Shown one piece after another: positions 7,875-17,052 of a DNA stretch of 64,000 nucleotides. The stretch comes from CAKRJP01 sp963597615 (lineage in GTDB: Bacteria; Bacillota; Clostridia; Lachnospirales; Lachnospiraceae). The position numbers and the translations under genes are program-made. The DNA lies in NCBI GenBank assembly GCA_963597615.1, contig CAVBQS010000011.1:49538-113537 (forward strand), read 5' to 3'. The notes under the pieces are model-generated. The model was not told the origin of the DNA. It searched no databases and saw only the letters and a program-made list of their open reading frames with translations. Each line of letters starts with the position of its first letter. Position 1 is the stretch's first letter.

Positions 7875-8723
7875 ATGAAACTTGAAATCAATTATAAAAA
7901 TAATGACCGCATATTTCGGGAGAGGGAAGAATATAATGTTCCTTTTTTGACTTATCCTATGTTTGAGGAAACCAATCTGGTAAATCATGGATTTTCTACC
8001 AGATTTGGAGGGGTCAGCAAGGGAGCTTGCAGTACTATGAATATTAGTACCAGCAGGGGGGATGATCCAGAGGATGTGAAGGAAAATATCAGGCGTATGG
8101 CCAGGGCATTAGGGGTTCATCCAAAGGATTTTACCTACACCAATCAAACCCATACTACCCATGTGGAAGTAGTAAAACCTGAGGATAAGGGGAAAACATT
8201 TCCGGAAACCGATGGACTGATTACCAATGTTCCGGGAATTTGCTTGGTGACTTTTTATGCAGACTGTGTTCCTTTGTATTTTCTGGACCCTGTAAAAAAG
8301 GTTATTGGACTTAGCCATTCCGGATGGAGAGGCACTGTTGGAAAAATGGGTAAGGTTACTGTGGAAAAAATGCAGGAAAGCTTTGGGTGCGATCCAAAAG
8401 ACATTTTGTCAGCAGTGGGCCCTTCCATTTGTCAGGATTGTTATGAGGTCAGCCAGGATGTAATTCTTAAGTTTAAAGAGGTTTTTGACGAGAGTCTGTG
8501 GGAAAAGCTTTTTTATCAAAAGGAGGATCAGGTTCGTCAGGGCAAATACCAGCTAAATCTCTGGGAAGCTAACCGGCAGATTTTCTTAGAGGCAGGAATT
8601 AAGCCGGAACATATAGCAATTACAAATGCCTGCACCCATTGCAACCCTGAGGTTTTCTTTTCCCATAGAACCACAGGTAACCAGAGGGGAAATGTCAGTG
8701 CATTTTTAGCATTGAAAGAATAA
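7875..8723 (+). CDS. pgeF: Polyphenol-oxidase-family purine nucleoside phosphorylase (YfiH/YlmD-like)
   Basis: 282 residues. The family motifs are all present: NQTHTTHV, TDGLIT, ADCVPLYFLDP, LSHSGWRG, GPSICQDCYEV and CTHCNPEVFFSHR. The metal site is formed by the histidines of the first and fourth motifs and the cysteine of ADC. Members were first called laccases but are now known to act on purine nucleosides, and in some bacteria to correct peptidoglycan precursors. The start is 15 bases after yraN and mscS follows 11 bases after its stop, so it is in the same operon. Confidence 0.93.
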   Translation: MKLEINYKNNDRIFREREEYNVPFLTYPMFEETNLVNHGFSTRFGGVSKGACSTMNISTSRGDDPEDVKENIRRMARALGVHPKDFTYTNQTHTTHVEVVKPEDKGKTFPETDGLITNVPGICLVTFYADCVPLYFLDPVKKVIGLSHSGWRGTVGKMGKVTVEKMQESFGCDPKDILSAVGPSICQDCYEVSQDVILKFKEVFDESLWEKLFYQKEDQVRQGKYQLNLWEANRQIFLEAGIKPEHIAITNACTHCNPEVFFSHRTTGNQRGNVSAFLALKE

Positions 8724-8734
8724 GGAGGGATTTT

Positions 8735-9628
8735 GTGGCAGAAGAGACAACAGAACAGGTTGCAGAGGTAACCCAGGAGACTGTAAACGAGGTCAATGCT
8801 TTTGTACAGTATTTTCAGGATAGTCTTCCAACATTAGTGGCCTTTGGGGTCAAGGTATTGATTGCCCTTGTAGTTTTCTTTATTGGAAGAACGATTATTG
8901 GTTGGATCCGAAAAATTGTAAGAAAATCTTTGGAGAGATCCTCTGTAGATAAGGGAGCAGAGCAGTTTATTGATTCCCTCTTAAAATTTGGCCTTTATTT
9001 AGTTTTAATCTTTAGTATTGCAGTAAATCTTGGAGTGGATACGGCTTCAGTGGCAGCCCTTTTGGCTTCCGCAGGTGTGGCCATTGGTTTGGCAGTACAG
9101 GGGAGCCTTTCTAACTTAGCTGGAGGAGTTTTCATTCTTCTTTTAAAGCCTTTTATGGTAGGAGATTATATTTTCGAATCTGCAACCAATTATGAGGGTA
9201 CGGTAAAGGAGATTCGCATCTTTCATACCAAGCTTACGACTATAGATAATAAGGAGATTGTGATCCCAAATGGAAATCTGGCAAACTGTGCCATTGTAAA
9301 TGCCAATAAAAGAGATGAAAGAAAATTGGACCTTCGAGTAACGGTTTCCTACGATGCAGATCTAAAAGAAGCAAAGAGGGTACTAAAGAAGGTGTTAACG
9401 GATGACCCGGATGTAATGAAGGATCATGAAATCCTTGTCTTTGTCAATGACTTAAAAGATAGTGCAGTGGAAATGGGACTTCGGGCAGACGTAAGAACGG
9501 AAGCATACTGGGAAACTAGGTGGCGAGTTCTTGAAAATGCAAAGCTAGCTTTAGATAAAAATCATATTGAAATTCCATATCCTCAATTGACAATCCATTA
9601 TTCCAACCAGCTTGACAAGGGGAAATAA
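8735..9628 (+). CDS. mscS: Small-conductance mechanosensitive channel MscS
   Basis: 297 residues, close to the E. coli channel in length. Membrane segments lie at about 30-50, 77-98 and 103-140. The last is the pore helix, with the small-residue pattern LLASAGVAIGLAVQGSLSN, then the beta domain beginning near residue 145 (KPFMVGDYI). The C-terminal alpha/beta domain forms the cytoplasmic cage. It opens when membrane tension rises during osmotic downshock. It starts with GTG and has an AAGGAGG site. A terminator follows. Confidence 0.95.
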   Translation: MAEETTEQVAEVTQETVNEVNAFVQYFQDSLPTLVAFGVKVLIALVVFFIGRTIIGWIRKIVRKSLERSSVDKGAEQFIDSLLKFGLYLVLIFSIAVNLGVDTASVAALLASAGVAIGLAVQGSLSNLAGGVFILLLKPFMVGDYIFESATNYEGTVKEIRIFHTKLTTIDNKEIVIPNGNLANCAIVNANKRDERKLDLRVTVSYDADLKEAKRVLKKVLTDDPDVMKDHEILVFVNDLKDSAVEMGLRADVRTEAYWETRWRVLENAKLALDKNHIEIPYPQLTIHYSNQLDKGK

Positions 9629-9643
9629 TCTGTTTATAATTCA

Positions 9644-9675
9644 ATCTGTCGGGTTTGCTTTCTCCGACAGATTTT
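9644..9675 (+). terminator. Terminator after mscS
   Basis: ATCTGTCGG pairs with CCGACAGAT around GTTTGCTTTCT, followed by TTTT and then directly by tRNA-Thr. Confidence 0.85.
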
Positions 9676-9748
9676 GCTGGAATAGCTCAGTTGGTAGAGC
9701 ACTTCACTCGTAATGAAGGGGTCGTCGGTTCAAGTCCGATTTCCAGCT
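9676..9748 (+). tRNA. tRNA-Thr (anticodon CGT)
   Basis: The cloverleaf folds by eye: acceptor GCTGGAA with TTCCAGC, D stem GCTC with GAGC, anticodon stem CTTCA with TGAAG around the loop CTCGTAA (anticodon CGT, reading ACG), T arm GTCGG-TTCAAGT-CCGAT, discriminator T. CCA is not encoded. Confidence 0.97.
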
Positions 9749-9837
9749 TTTTTCATTGCCAAAGTAGAACATAAGGGGTTCTTGTGTTAAGGTAATGCAT
9801 TTGAGGGAGAGTTTGAATAATATAAGGAGGCTTATTA

Positions 9838-11682
9838 GTGGAAAATCGTAATTCAAAAGTTGCCGGAATTATCGGTACAGGAGCCTTAGCAGGGATTCTT
9901 GTAGCGACTTTTTTATTTTCTACACCTATTTCGGTGTATGCAGATGAAGGTGCCAATTCTGGAGAGTGGCAGGAAGTTGCAGAGGAAGTTATAGAAGGAA
10001 CTACAGAGGAAGCGGTGAGGCCTTCTGCAAAATTAGTGGATGGGACTGCTAAGCTGGTGGAAGTGTCTGATGAAGTTTGGGCTTTAATAGAAAGCCAGGA
10101 AATCTGGTATGATGAGATCACAGGATATCTTAAAGATACTGCTACAGGAGCTTATGTGGATCCTCTCACAGCCAATCGAGTGAAGAATCTCCCAACCAAC
10201 AGTCAGACAGAAAAGACAAACAGTGGAGAAGATCAAACAAAAGATACTTCTTCAGATGTAGAATCAGGATCTTCCACAGAGGATAGCTCTAAGGACCAAA
10301 AGGAAGAAGAAACAAAAGATGAGACGAAAGAGGAAAGCTCTCAGGATGCGGAGGAATCTTCAGAGTCTAAGGAAGATACGAAAGAAGCTGAAAAAGAAGA
10401 GAAAGAAGAAGCTAGCACAAGTAACGAAGACCTGATTGCAAACCAGAATATTGTAGCGGCTCCGGAAATTTATCAGGATTTTCGTTTTTGGCAGATTACA
10501 AAGAAGTATTCTTTTGCAAAGGAGAAGAATACTCTGATTTTAGAAGAGATTCCTTCTGAAAAAGCAGGACAGACTGAGGCAGATGTGCGAGTTGTAGGGA
10601 CTCTTCCTAAGAAAGCGGTAGCTTATGTCATTAAGGAAGTGAATGACAATTGGCTCTACGTAGAGTCAGGAGCGGTAAGAGGCTTTGTAAAAAAAACTGA
10701 CATGTATACCGGCCAGGAAGCTAAGAGGATTTTGAATGCCTACGAGAAGAAGGCCAAGAAACTGGCAAAGATGACCAACAATACTTACGAAGGTATTGAG
10801 GGAGTGGTTAAAGTAGCTATTACAAAGATTGATGCTTCAGAAAATCAGGCCTATACCTACCTTCGGGCCACTACAAACCAGACAGTGGTAAGCAAGGACT
10901 ATGCTTTGGTGAATAAGCAGGTATCCAAAAGTACAGGAAGTTCTTTAATGAATATTTATGATTCTAAGGACACAGCAGGAAAAGTAGTTGGTACTTTAAA
11001 AGAAGGGGGACTTTGCTACATTCTTGCAGATAAGACGGGAGACTGGGTTTATATTGAATCCGGGGATGTGAGAGGTTTTGTGAAAAGAGACTTCCTTACC
11101 ACGGATGATGAGGCTAAAAACAAGGTGATGGCAGCAGGGGAAGATTCCTTTGCGACAGCTACAGAGTTTGTGAAACCTAAGGAAAATAAAGCCCTTTATT
11201 ACACCATGACTTCTGTAAAAGAAGCCTCTAAGGGTAGTGCTGTTAGAAATGCAGTTTTAGAATTTGCAGCTCAGTTTGTGGGTAATCCTTATGTATGGGG
11301 AGGTACGAGCTTAACAGAAGGTGCGGACTGTTCTGGATTTGTACAGCAGATTTACCTGAATTTTGGTTACACATTACCTAGAGTGGCAGAGGATCAGGCC
11401 CAGTATGGTATGCAGATTCCAGTGGAGGATGCAGCTCCTGGAGATTTGATTTTCTATGCAGAGAATGGCTATATTTACCATGTGGTAATGTATGCAGGCG
11501 ATGGAAAAACCATAGAAGCTGCCAATGAAGACGTGGGAATTATTTATGGAAACGTAGATACTACAGATGCAGTATGGGCCACTAGAATCTTAGATGATGA
11601 TGAGACTACGGCATCAGAGAATCAGATTGCAGGTAATTTGTTTACAGGAACTACTTCCAATACATCTATTTTTGGTTTATAA
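9838..11682 (+). CDS. Secreted NlpC/P60 peptidoglycan hydrolase with SH3 repeats
   Basis: 614 residues. A signal peptide (hydrophobic about 8-28, likely cut after a VYA motif near 35) is followed by a short domain. A strongly acidic Ser/Glu/Lys/Asp-rich linker lies at about 120-200, then two bacterial SH3-like domains (about 215-285 and 365-430; both contain a VYIESG/LYVESG-VRGFVK pattern). The NlpC/P60 domain spans about 470-585. The catalytic Cys498 lies in GADCSGFV and His548 in YHVVMYAG, so the enzyme looks active; the family cleaves D-gamma-glutamyl-diamino-acid bonds in cell-wall stem peptides. It starts with GTG after an AAGGAGG site and a terminator follows. Confidence 0.93.
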   Translation: MENRNSKVAGIIGTGALAGILVATFLFSTPISVYADEGANSGEWQEVAEEVIEGTTEEAVRPSAKLVDGTAKLVEVSDEVWALIESQEIWYDEITGYLKDTATGAYVDPLTANRVKNLPTNSQTEKTNSGEDQTKDTSSDVESGSSTEDSSKDQKEEETKDETKEESSQDAEESSESKEDTKEAEKEEKEEASTSNEDLIANQNIVAAPEIYQDFRFWQITKKYSFAKEKNTLILEEIPSEKAGQTEADVRVVGTLPKKAVAYVIKEVNDNWLYVESGAVRGFVKKTDMYTGQEAKRILNAYEKKAKKLAKMTNNTYEGIEGVVKVAITKIDASENQAYTYLRATTNQTVVSKDYALVNKQVSKSTGSSLMNIYDSKDTAGKVVGTLKEGGLCYILADKTGDWVYIESGDVRGFVKRDFLTTDDEAKNKVMAAGEDSFATATEFVKPKENKALYYTMTSVKEASKGSAVRNAVLEFAAQFVGNPYVWGGTSLTEGADCSGFVQQIYLNFGYTLPRVAEDQAQYGMQIPVEDAAPGDLIFYAENGYIYHVVMYAGDGKTIEAANEDVGIIYGNVDTTDAVWATRILDDDETTASENQIAGNLFTGTTSNTSIFGL

Positions 11683-11698
11683 TAAGCAAAGACTACGA

Positions 11699-11734
11699 GG
11701 CGGTAGATGACATTTGGTTATCTGCCGCCTTTTT
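11699..11734 (+). terminator. Terminator after the NlpC/P60 gene
   Basis: GGCGGTAGAT pairs with ATCTGCCGCC (one wobble) around a short loop, followed by TTTTT. Confidence 0.88.
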
Positions 11735-11766
11735 GCGGTCTTTTATTTAGACCCAGGTACAAAGAA

Positions 11767-11820
11767 TTGTATACAAAAATACAAGAATCCATTGACACAC
11801 GTATTTTTTGTTGCTAAAAT
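11767..11820 (+). promoter_or_regulatory. Promoter of the P5C dehydrogenase gene with an upstream palindrome
   Basis: A consensus TTGACA at 11792-11797, 17-base spacer and TAAAAT at 11815-11820. A ten-base perfect palindrome TTGTATACAA at 11767-11776 sits 15 bases before the -35 box and is partly repeated by AATACAAG just after it. This could be an operator. Confidence 0.7.
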
Positions 11821-11852
11821 GCAGACAAGGTAAAAAATAGGAGGTATTCAAA

Positions 11853-13403
11853 ATGCTTAAAGGATTTAAAAACGCAGTTGATGTAGATTTTACGGTTCCA
11901 GAGAACCGCAAGAAGATGGAAGAAGCTTTTGCACAGATCGATAAAGAGATCGGAAGCGTGTACCCTCTGATTATTGGTGGCGAGAGAATTGAGACAGAGA
12001 AGAAGATTACGTCTATAAATCCTGCCAACAAAGAAGTGCTTGGTTATGCATGTTCTTGTTCAAAAGAATTAGCCGAGAAGGCAATTCTTACCGCACAGGA
12101 AGCATTTAAGACATGGAGCGTAACTCCGGTAGAAGAGAGAGTTCGTTGCTTGAAAAAATTAGCTACTCTTTTGATCGAGAACCGTTTCTATATTGATGCA
12201 TGGAACGTTTTAGAGAGTGGTAAGAAGTGGGATGAAGCTGACGGAGAGTTATGCGAGCAGTTAGATTTTATCAACTCTTATGCAATGCACATGTTGAAGC
12301 TGGATAAGGGCTTAGAGTTAGTACCTACCGATGAATATACAAAATGTATCTATATTCCAATTGGTGTTGGTGTGGCTGTTCCACCGTGGAACTTCCCAAT
12401 TTCCCTTATGGGTGGTATGATTGCATCTTCTGTAGTAACAGGAAATGCTATGGTTGTTAAACCATCATCTAACACACCAATCTGCGGATACAAGTTTATT
12501 GAGCTTTGCGAGAAGGCTGGAATTCCAGCAGGTGTTATTAACTTCATTCCAGGATCTGGAGCAGAGATTGGAGATTATATTGTAGATCATCCACTTACCA
12601 GATTCATTAACTTTACTGGATCTAAGGCTGTTGGATGCCGTATCAATGAGCGTGCTGCAAAGATTAATCCAGGACAGAAGTGGATTAAGAGAGTTGTAGC
12701 TGAGATGGGTGGAAAGAATGCCATTATCGTAGATTCTTCTGCAAATATTAAGAAGGCTGCCCAGGGAGTTGCAAGCTCTGCATTTACCTTCCAGGGACAG
12801 AAGTGTTCTGCTTGCTCAAGAGCTATCGTTTTAAGCGATGTTTATGATGAGTTTGCAGCAGCAGTTGTTGAGGAAGCTAAGAAGTTAAAAGCTGATCAGG
12901 GATCAGGAAGAGAAGACCATGTAATGGGACCTGTTATTGACAAGGCAGCTTATGAGAGCATTACTGAATACATTGAAGTTGCAAGAGGAGAAGGAGACAT
13001 TGTCTTCGGTGGAACCTACAGTGACGAAGTTGGATACTACATCGATCCTACAGTAGTTCTTAACATTAAGAGAGATGCAAGAATTGCTAACGAGGAGATT
13101 TTTGGACCTGTACTTGCAGTGATTAAAGTAGATTCCTTTGAGGAAGCTTTAGATGTAGCAAACCAGACAGAGTATGGTCTTACAGGATCTGTTTACAGCG
13201 AGAACCGTGCAAATATCAGAAAAGCTAAGGTAGAATTTAACGTAGGTAACTTATACTTTAACCGTAAGTCTACTGCAGCTGTTGTTCTTCAGCATCCATT
13301 TGGCGGATTTAACATGTCCGGAACAGATGCTAAGACAGGAACACCTGATTATCTTACAAACTTCTTGAATCTTAAGTCTGTAACAGAGGATCTTACAGAT
13401 TAA
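11853..13403 (+). CDS. pruA: L-glutamate gamma-semialdehyde (1-pyrroline-5-carboxylate) dehydrogenase
   Basis: An NAD-linked aldehyde dehydrogenase of 516 residues that oxidises glutamate semialdehyde to glutamate, the second step of proline and arginine breakdown. The long N-terminal arm before YPLIIGGE, the cofactor region PPWNFPISLMGG, the general base Glu284 (VVAEMGGKNA) and the nucleophile Cys318 (FQGQKCSACSR) are those of the RocA/PutA group. So is the end QHPFGGFNMSGTDAKTGTPDY. Codon choice is more biased than in its neighbours and the promoter is near consensus, suggesting high expression. No proline dehydrogenase or arginase gene lies beside it. Another aldehyde substrate is possible. 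Confidence 0.9.
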   Translation: MLKGFKNAVDVDFTVPENRKKMEEAFAQIDKEIGSVYPLIIGGERIETEKKITSINPANKEVLGYACSCSKELAEKAILTAQEAFKTWSVTPVEERVRCLKKLATLLIENRFYIDAWNVLESGKKWDEADGELCEQLDFINSYAMHMLKLDKGLELVPTDEYTKCIYIPIGVGVAVPPWNFPISLMGGMIASSVVTGNAMVVKPSSNTPICGYKFIELCEKAGIPAGVINFIPGSGAEIGDYIVDHPLTRFINFTGSKAVGCRINERAAKINPGQKWIKRVVAEMGGKNAIIVDSSANIKKAAQGVASSAFTFQGQKCSACSRAIVLSDVYDEFAAAVVEEAKKLKADQGSGREDHVMGPVIDKAAYESITEYIEVARGEGDIVFGGTYSDEVGYYIDPTVVLNIKRDARIANEEIFGPVLAVIKVDSFEEALDVANQTEYGLTGSVYSENRANIRKAKVEFNVGNLYFNRKSTAAVVLQHPFGGFNMSGTDAKTGTPDYLTNFLNLKSVTEDLTD

Positions 13404-13452
13404 TTAGAATCTTGTTGTCAGGTGGATTGCCTGATGGATATACTAAAGAAGG

Positions 13453-13486
13453 CGACTGCTGTCCTGCTTGGACAGTGGTCGTTTTT
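13453..13486 (+). terminator. Terminator after pruA
   Basis: CGACTGCTGTCC pairs with GGACAGTGGTCG (two wobbles) around TGCTT, followed by TTTTT. The rest of the 13404-13624 gap shows no gene. Confidence 0.85.
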
Positions 13487-13624
13487 AGTAACATGAAATT
13501 TTTTTGGAATCTCTATTGTACAAAAGTTTGATTTTGTAAAGATAGGTCTTGTCACTTTCTATAAGAAAAGTTAAGATAGTAGGCAAATGTAAGATGCAAG
13601 AATAAAAAAACGGAGTGACATTGT

Positions 13625-14236
13625 ATGAACTACCAGAAGGAACTGGATAAAATTTTAGAGAGCTTAGAGAAGGAGGGGAAAACTCCCAGACTTCTTTTGC
13701 ACAGTTGCTGCGCCCCCTGCAGCAGTTATGTTCTGGAATATTTAAGCCAGTATTTTAAGATTACTGACTTTTTTTATAATCCAAATATTGATCTGGAAAG
13801 TGAGTATACCAAGCGAATCGTAGAATTGCAGAAATTAATTGACACCATGCCTATGAAACATTCTGTGTCTTTTCTTGCAGGCCCCTATGACAGTGATAAA
13901 TTTTATGCTATGGCAAAGGGGCTCGAGCATGTAAAAGAAGGAGGAGAGCGGTGTTTTAAATGCTATGAGCTACGACTTCGGGAAACTGCCAAGCTGGCGG
14001 CAGAGGGAGAATATGATTATTTTACCACGACTTTAAGCATCAGTCCTCACAAGAATGCAGGAAAGTTAAATGAGATTGGAAACAGATTAGGGGAAGAATA
14101 TGGGGTGGCTTATCTGCCATCGGATTTTAAAAAGAAAAATGGATTTAAGCGGTCTATAGAGCTTTCCGCTAAGTATGATCTATATCGCCAAAATTATTGC
14201 GGATGTCTATTCTCAAAAACTGAATCTCAAAAATAG
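13625..14236 (+). CDS. queH: Epoxyqueuosine reductase QueH
   Basis: 203 residues of the former DUF208 family, which carries out the last step of queuosine synthesis (epoxyqueuosine to queuosine in tRNA). It is the non-cobalamin replacement for QueG. Conserved cysteines are in SCCAPCSSYV (about residues 28-33), ERCFKCYELR (about 110-115) and YCGCLF near the C-terminus, proposed to bind an iron-sulfur cluster and a second metal. The TTTLSISPHKN block is also present. The ATG at 13625 has a modest GGAG site. No other queuosine gene is in the window. Confidence 0.93.
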   Translation: MNYQKELDKILESLEKEGKTPRLLLHSCCAPCSSYVLEYLSQYFKITDFFYNPNIDLESEYTKRIVELQKLIDTMPMKHSVSFLAGPYDSDKFYAMAKGLEHVKEGGERCFKCYELRLRETAKLAAEGEYDYFTTTLSISPHKNAGKLNEIGNRLGEEYGVAYLPSDFKKKNGFKRSIELSAKYDLYRQNYCGCLFSKTESQK

Positions 14237-14251
14237 AAGCAATTTGATACT

Positions 14252-14325
14252 TTGCATAAAAAGAAAAGTATGATAAAATCATATGCAGTTGTGCACACTG
14301 TGAAATGTTAGTGCAGTAAAGTGCA
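14252..14325 (+). promoter_or_regulatory. Promoter and repeat-containing leader of argH
   Basis: TTGCAT at 14252-14257, a 16-base spacer and TAAAAT at 14274-14279. Just after the expected start of transcription the pentamer GTGCA occurs at 14291, 14311 and 14321, that is at 20 and 10 bases, one or two helical turns apart. The first is part of the palindrome TGTGCACA. Confidence 0.5.
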
Positions 14326-14363
14326 TCGAATCAGATAATATAGATTAGGAAGAAGGTAACCAT

Positions 14364-15749
14364 ATGGCACAGTTATGGGGTGGCCGTTTCACTAAGGAGA
14401 CGGACCAGCTGGTTTATGATTTCAATGCCTCAATCACCTTTGACAAGCGTTTTTACAAGCAGGATATCAGAGGGAGCATTGCACATGTAACCATGCTTGC
14501 AAAACAGGGGATTCTAACCGAAGAGGAGAAGACCCAGATTATTGAAGGATTAGAGGGGATTCTTGCGGATGTAGAATCTGGAGCCCTTGAGATTACAAAT
14601 AAATACGAAGATATTCACAGTTTCGTAGAGACCAATTTAATTGATCGCATAGGAGATCCTGGAAAGAAACTTCACACAGGGCGTAGCCGTAATGATCAGG
14701 TGGCTTTGGATATGAAGCTTTATACCAGAGATGAGATTAAGATCTTAAATGAACTGCTAAAGGACCTCTTAGAAACATTGCTGGCAATTATGGAAACAAA
14801 TACAGAGACCTATATGCCGGGATTTACCCATCTTCAGAAGGCACAGCCTATTACCTTAGCTCACCATATGGGGGCTTATTTTGAGATGTTTAAAAGAGAC
14901 CATGAGCGAATGGTAGATATTTTAAGGCGAATGAATACTTGTCCTTTAGGATCAGGGGCCTTGGCTGGAACCACTTATCCTTTGGATAGAGATTACACTG
15001 CCAAGCTTCTAGAATTTGACGGACCTACCTTAAATAGTATGGATGGAGTGTCTGACAGAGATTATTTATTGGAACTTTTATCTGCCTTGTCTACAGTTAT
15101 GATGCATCTGAGTAGATTTTCTGAGGAAGTGATCATCTGGAATTCTAACGAGTATCAATTTGTGGAGATTGATGATGCTTACAGTACCGGAAGCAGTATT
15201 ATGCCTCAGAAGAAAAATCCGGATATTGCAGAGTTAGTAAGAGGAAAGACCGGCCGGGTATATGGAGCCATGAATGCCTTCTATACTTCCATGAAGGGAA
15301 TTCCTTTGGCATATAATAAGGATATGCAGGAAGACAAGGAGTGGGCCTTTGATGCTATTGATACAGTGAAGGGTTGCCTTCAGCTATTTACCGGCATGTT
15401 AAAGACTATGAAATTTAACAAGGACCGGATGAAGGACAGTGCAAGACATGGATTTACCAATGCTACAGACGCAGCGGATTATTTGGTAAATCACGGAGTT
15501 CCATTTAGAGATGCCCATGGAATCGTGGGGCAGTTGGTACTTCTTTGTATTGATAAGAAGATTGCTTTAGACGAGCTTCCATTGGAGGAGTATAAGAAAA
15601 TATCTCCAGTATTTGAGGAAGATATTTATGATGCAATTAGCTTGGAGACTTGCGTTAGCAAGCGTCTTACCATTGGAGCCCCCAGTAAAGAGGCCATGGA
15701 AAAGAGCATTGCAATCCATAAAGAATATATGAAAAACTATCAAATTTAA
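14364..15749 (+). CDS. argH: Argininosuccinate lyase
   Basis: Splits argininosuccinate into arginine and fumarate, the last step of arginine synthesis. 461 residues, full length. The fumarase/lyase signature GSSIMPQKKNPD is at about 276-287. The substrate-binding stretches HTGRSRNDQV (about 108-117) and GFTHLQKAQPI are intact. The start codon has a GGAAGAAGG site upstream. argG is not next to it; asd follows 25 bases later, so the two may share a transcript. Confidence 0.97.
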   Translation: MAQLWGGRFTKETDQLVYDFNASITFDKRFYKQDIRGSIAHVTMLAKQGILTEEEKTQIIEGLEGILADVESGALEITNKYEDIHSFVETNLIDRIGDPGKKLHTGRSRNDQVALDMKLYTRDEIKILNELLKDLLETLLAIMETNTETYMPGFTHLQKAQPITLAHHMGAYFEMFKRDHERMVDILRRMNTCPLGSGALAGTTYPLDRDYTAKLLEFDGPTLNSMDGVSDRDYLLELLSALSTVMMHLSRFSEEVIIWNSNEYQFVEIDDAYSTGSSIMPQKKNPDIAELVRGKTGRVYGAMNAFYTSMKGIPLAYNKDMQEDKEWAFDAIDTVKGCLQLFTGMLKTMKFNKDRMKDSARHGFTNATDAADYLVNHGVPFRDAHGIVGQLVLLCIDKKIALDELPLEEYKKISPVFEEDIYDAISLETCVSKRLTIGAPSKEAMEKSIAIHKEYMKNYQI

Positions 15750-15774
15750 TTTTATAGAAAGGAAGAGAGTTAAG

Positions 15775-16860
15775 ATGGATCAGAAGTTAAGAGTAGGTAT
15801 TTTAGGAGCAACTGGAATGGTAGGACAGAGATTTGTTTCCCTGTTGGAAAACCATCCTTGGTTTGAGGTAGTAACTGTGGCAGCAAGCCCGAGATCTGCT
15901 GGAAAGACCTATGAGGAAGCAGTAGGAGATCGCTGGAAAATGACTACTCCAATGCCAGAAGCTGTAAAGAAGCTGATAGTTTTAAATGTAAACGAGGTAG
16001 AGAAAGTTGCAGAAACTGTAGATTTCGTATTTAGTGCAGTAGATATGTCTAAGGATGAGATCAGAGCTATCGAGGAGGCTTATGCTAAAACAGAGACTCC
16101 TGTAGTTTCTAACAACAGTGCTCACAGATGGACACCGGATGTACCAATGGTAGTGCCGGAGATCAATGCAGAGCACTTTGAAGTTATTAAGGACCAGAAG
16201 AAGAGACTTGGAACTACCCGTGGATTTATTGCAGTAAAGCCAAACTGCTCCATCCAAAGCTATGCTCCTTGCCTTGCAGCATGGAAGGAATTTGGACCAA
16301 AGGAAGTAGTTGCAACTACTTATCAGGCAATTTCCGGAGCAGGTAAAACTTTCAAAGATTGGCCGGAGATGGTGGAAAACATCATTCCATTTATCGGCGG
16401 AGAGGAAGAAAAGAGTGAGCAGGAGCCACTTCGTGTTCTTGGTAAGGTAGAAAATGGTGTAATCGTTAAGGCTGAACTTCCAAAGATCACCTGCCAGTGT
16501 ATCCGTGTGCCTGTATTAAACGGACATACTGCAGCTGTATTTATTAACTTCGAGAAGAAGCCAACGAAGGAAGAGCTTATTGAGAAGCTTGTTAACTTCA
16601 AGGGATTTCCACAGGAGGCTAATCTTCCAAGTGCTCCAAAGCAGTTTATCCGTTACATGGAGGAGGAGAATCGTCCACAGGTACAGCTTGATGTAGATTA
16701 TGAGAATGGAATGGGCGTATCCATCGGACGTCTTCGTGAAGATAGCTTATTTGATTTTAAATTTGTAGGACTTTCCCACAACACAGTTCGTGGAGCAGCA
16801 GGTGGAGCTGTGCTTTGCGCAGAGTCATTGACTGCAAAGGGATATATCCAGGCAAAATAA
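15775..16860 (+). CDS. asd: Aspartate-semialdehyde dehydrogenase (archaeal/fungal-type branch)
   Basis: Reduces aspartyl phosphate to aspartate semialdehyde, the branch point to lysine, threonine, methionine and diaminopimelate. 361 residues. The NADP-binding start is GILGATGMVGQRF, the nucleophile Cys158 lies in KPNCSIQSY, and the catalytic histidine lies in the CIRVPVLNGHTA block. Overall length and motifs fit the branch found in archaea, fungi and many Clostridia rather than the shorter bacterial form. It lies 25 bases after argH. lysA downstream uses the same pathway. Confidence 0.95.
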   Translation: MDQKLRVGILGATGMVGQRFVSLLENHPWFEVVTVAASPRSAGKTYEEAVGDRWKMTTPMPEAVKKLIVLNVNEVEKVAETVDFVFSAVDMSKDEIRAIEEAYAKTETPVVSNNSAHRWTPDVPMVVPEINAEHFEVIKDQKKRLGTTRGFIAVKPNCSIQSYAPCLAAWKEFGPKEVVATTYQAISGAGKTFKDWPEMVENIIPFIGGEEEKSEQEPLRVLGKVENGVIVKAELPKITCQCIRVPVLNGHTAAVFINFEKKPTKEELIEKLVNFKGFPQEANLPSAPKQFIRYMEEENRPQVQLDVDYENGMGVSIGRLREDSLFDFKFVGLSHNTVRGAAGGAVLCAESLTAKGYIQAK

Positions 16861-16879
16861 TAAAATAAAAGTTTAAGCG

Positions 16880-16930
16880 AAAATGCTTGTAGGATCTTTT
16901 GTAAAGAGGGATTTTACAAGCATTTTTCTT
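16880..16930 (+). terminator. Terminator after asd
   Basis: AAAATGCTTGTA pairs with TTACAAGCATTTTT around a 20-base loop, with a pyrimidine-rich tail. Confidence 0.75.
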
Positions 16931-17052
16931 TTCTGCAAAGTAGCTGAGTGCTATAATAATTATATCCTGTTGGCAGAATTGTAGCAGAAAAAGCAAAGTA
17001 CAATTCTTAAGTGTTATCAGAGAATGTGATTATTAAATTAAGGGGTGACTCT

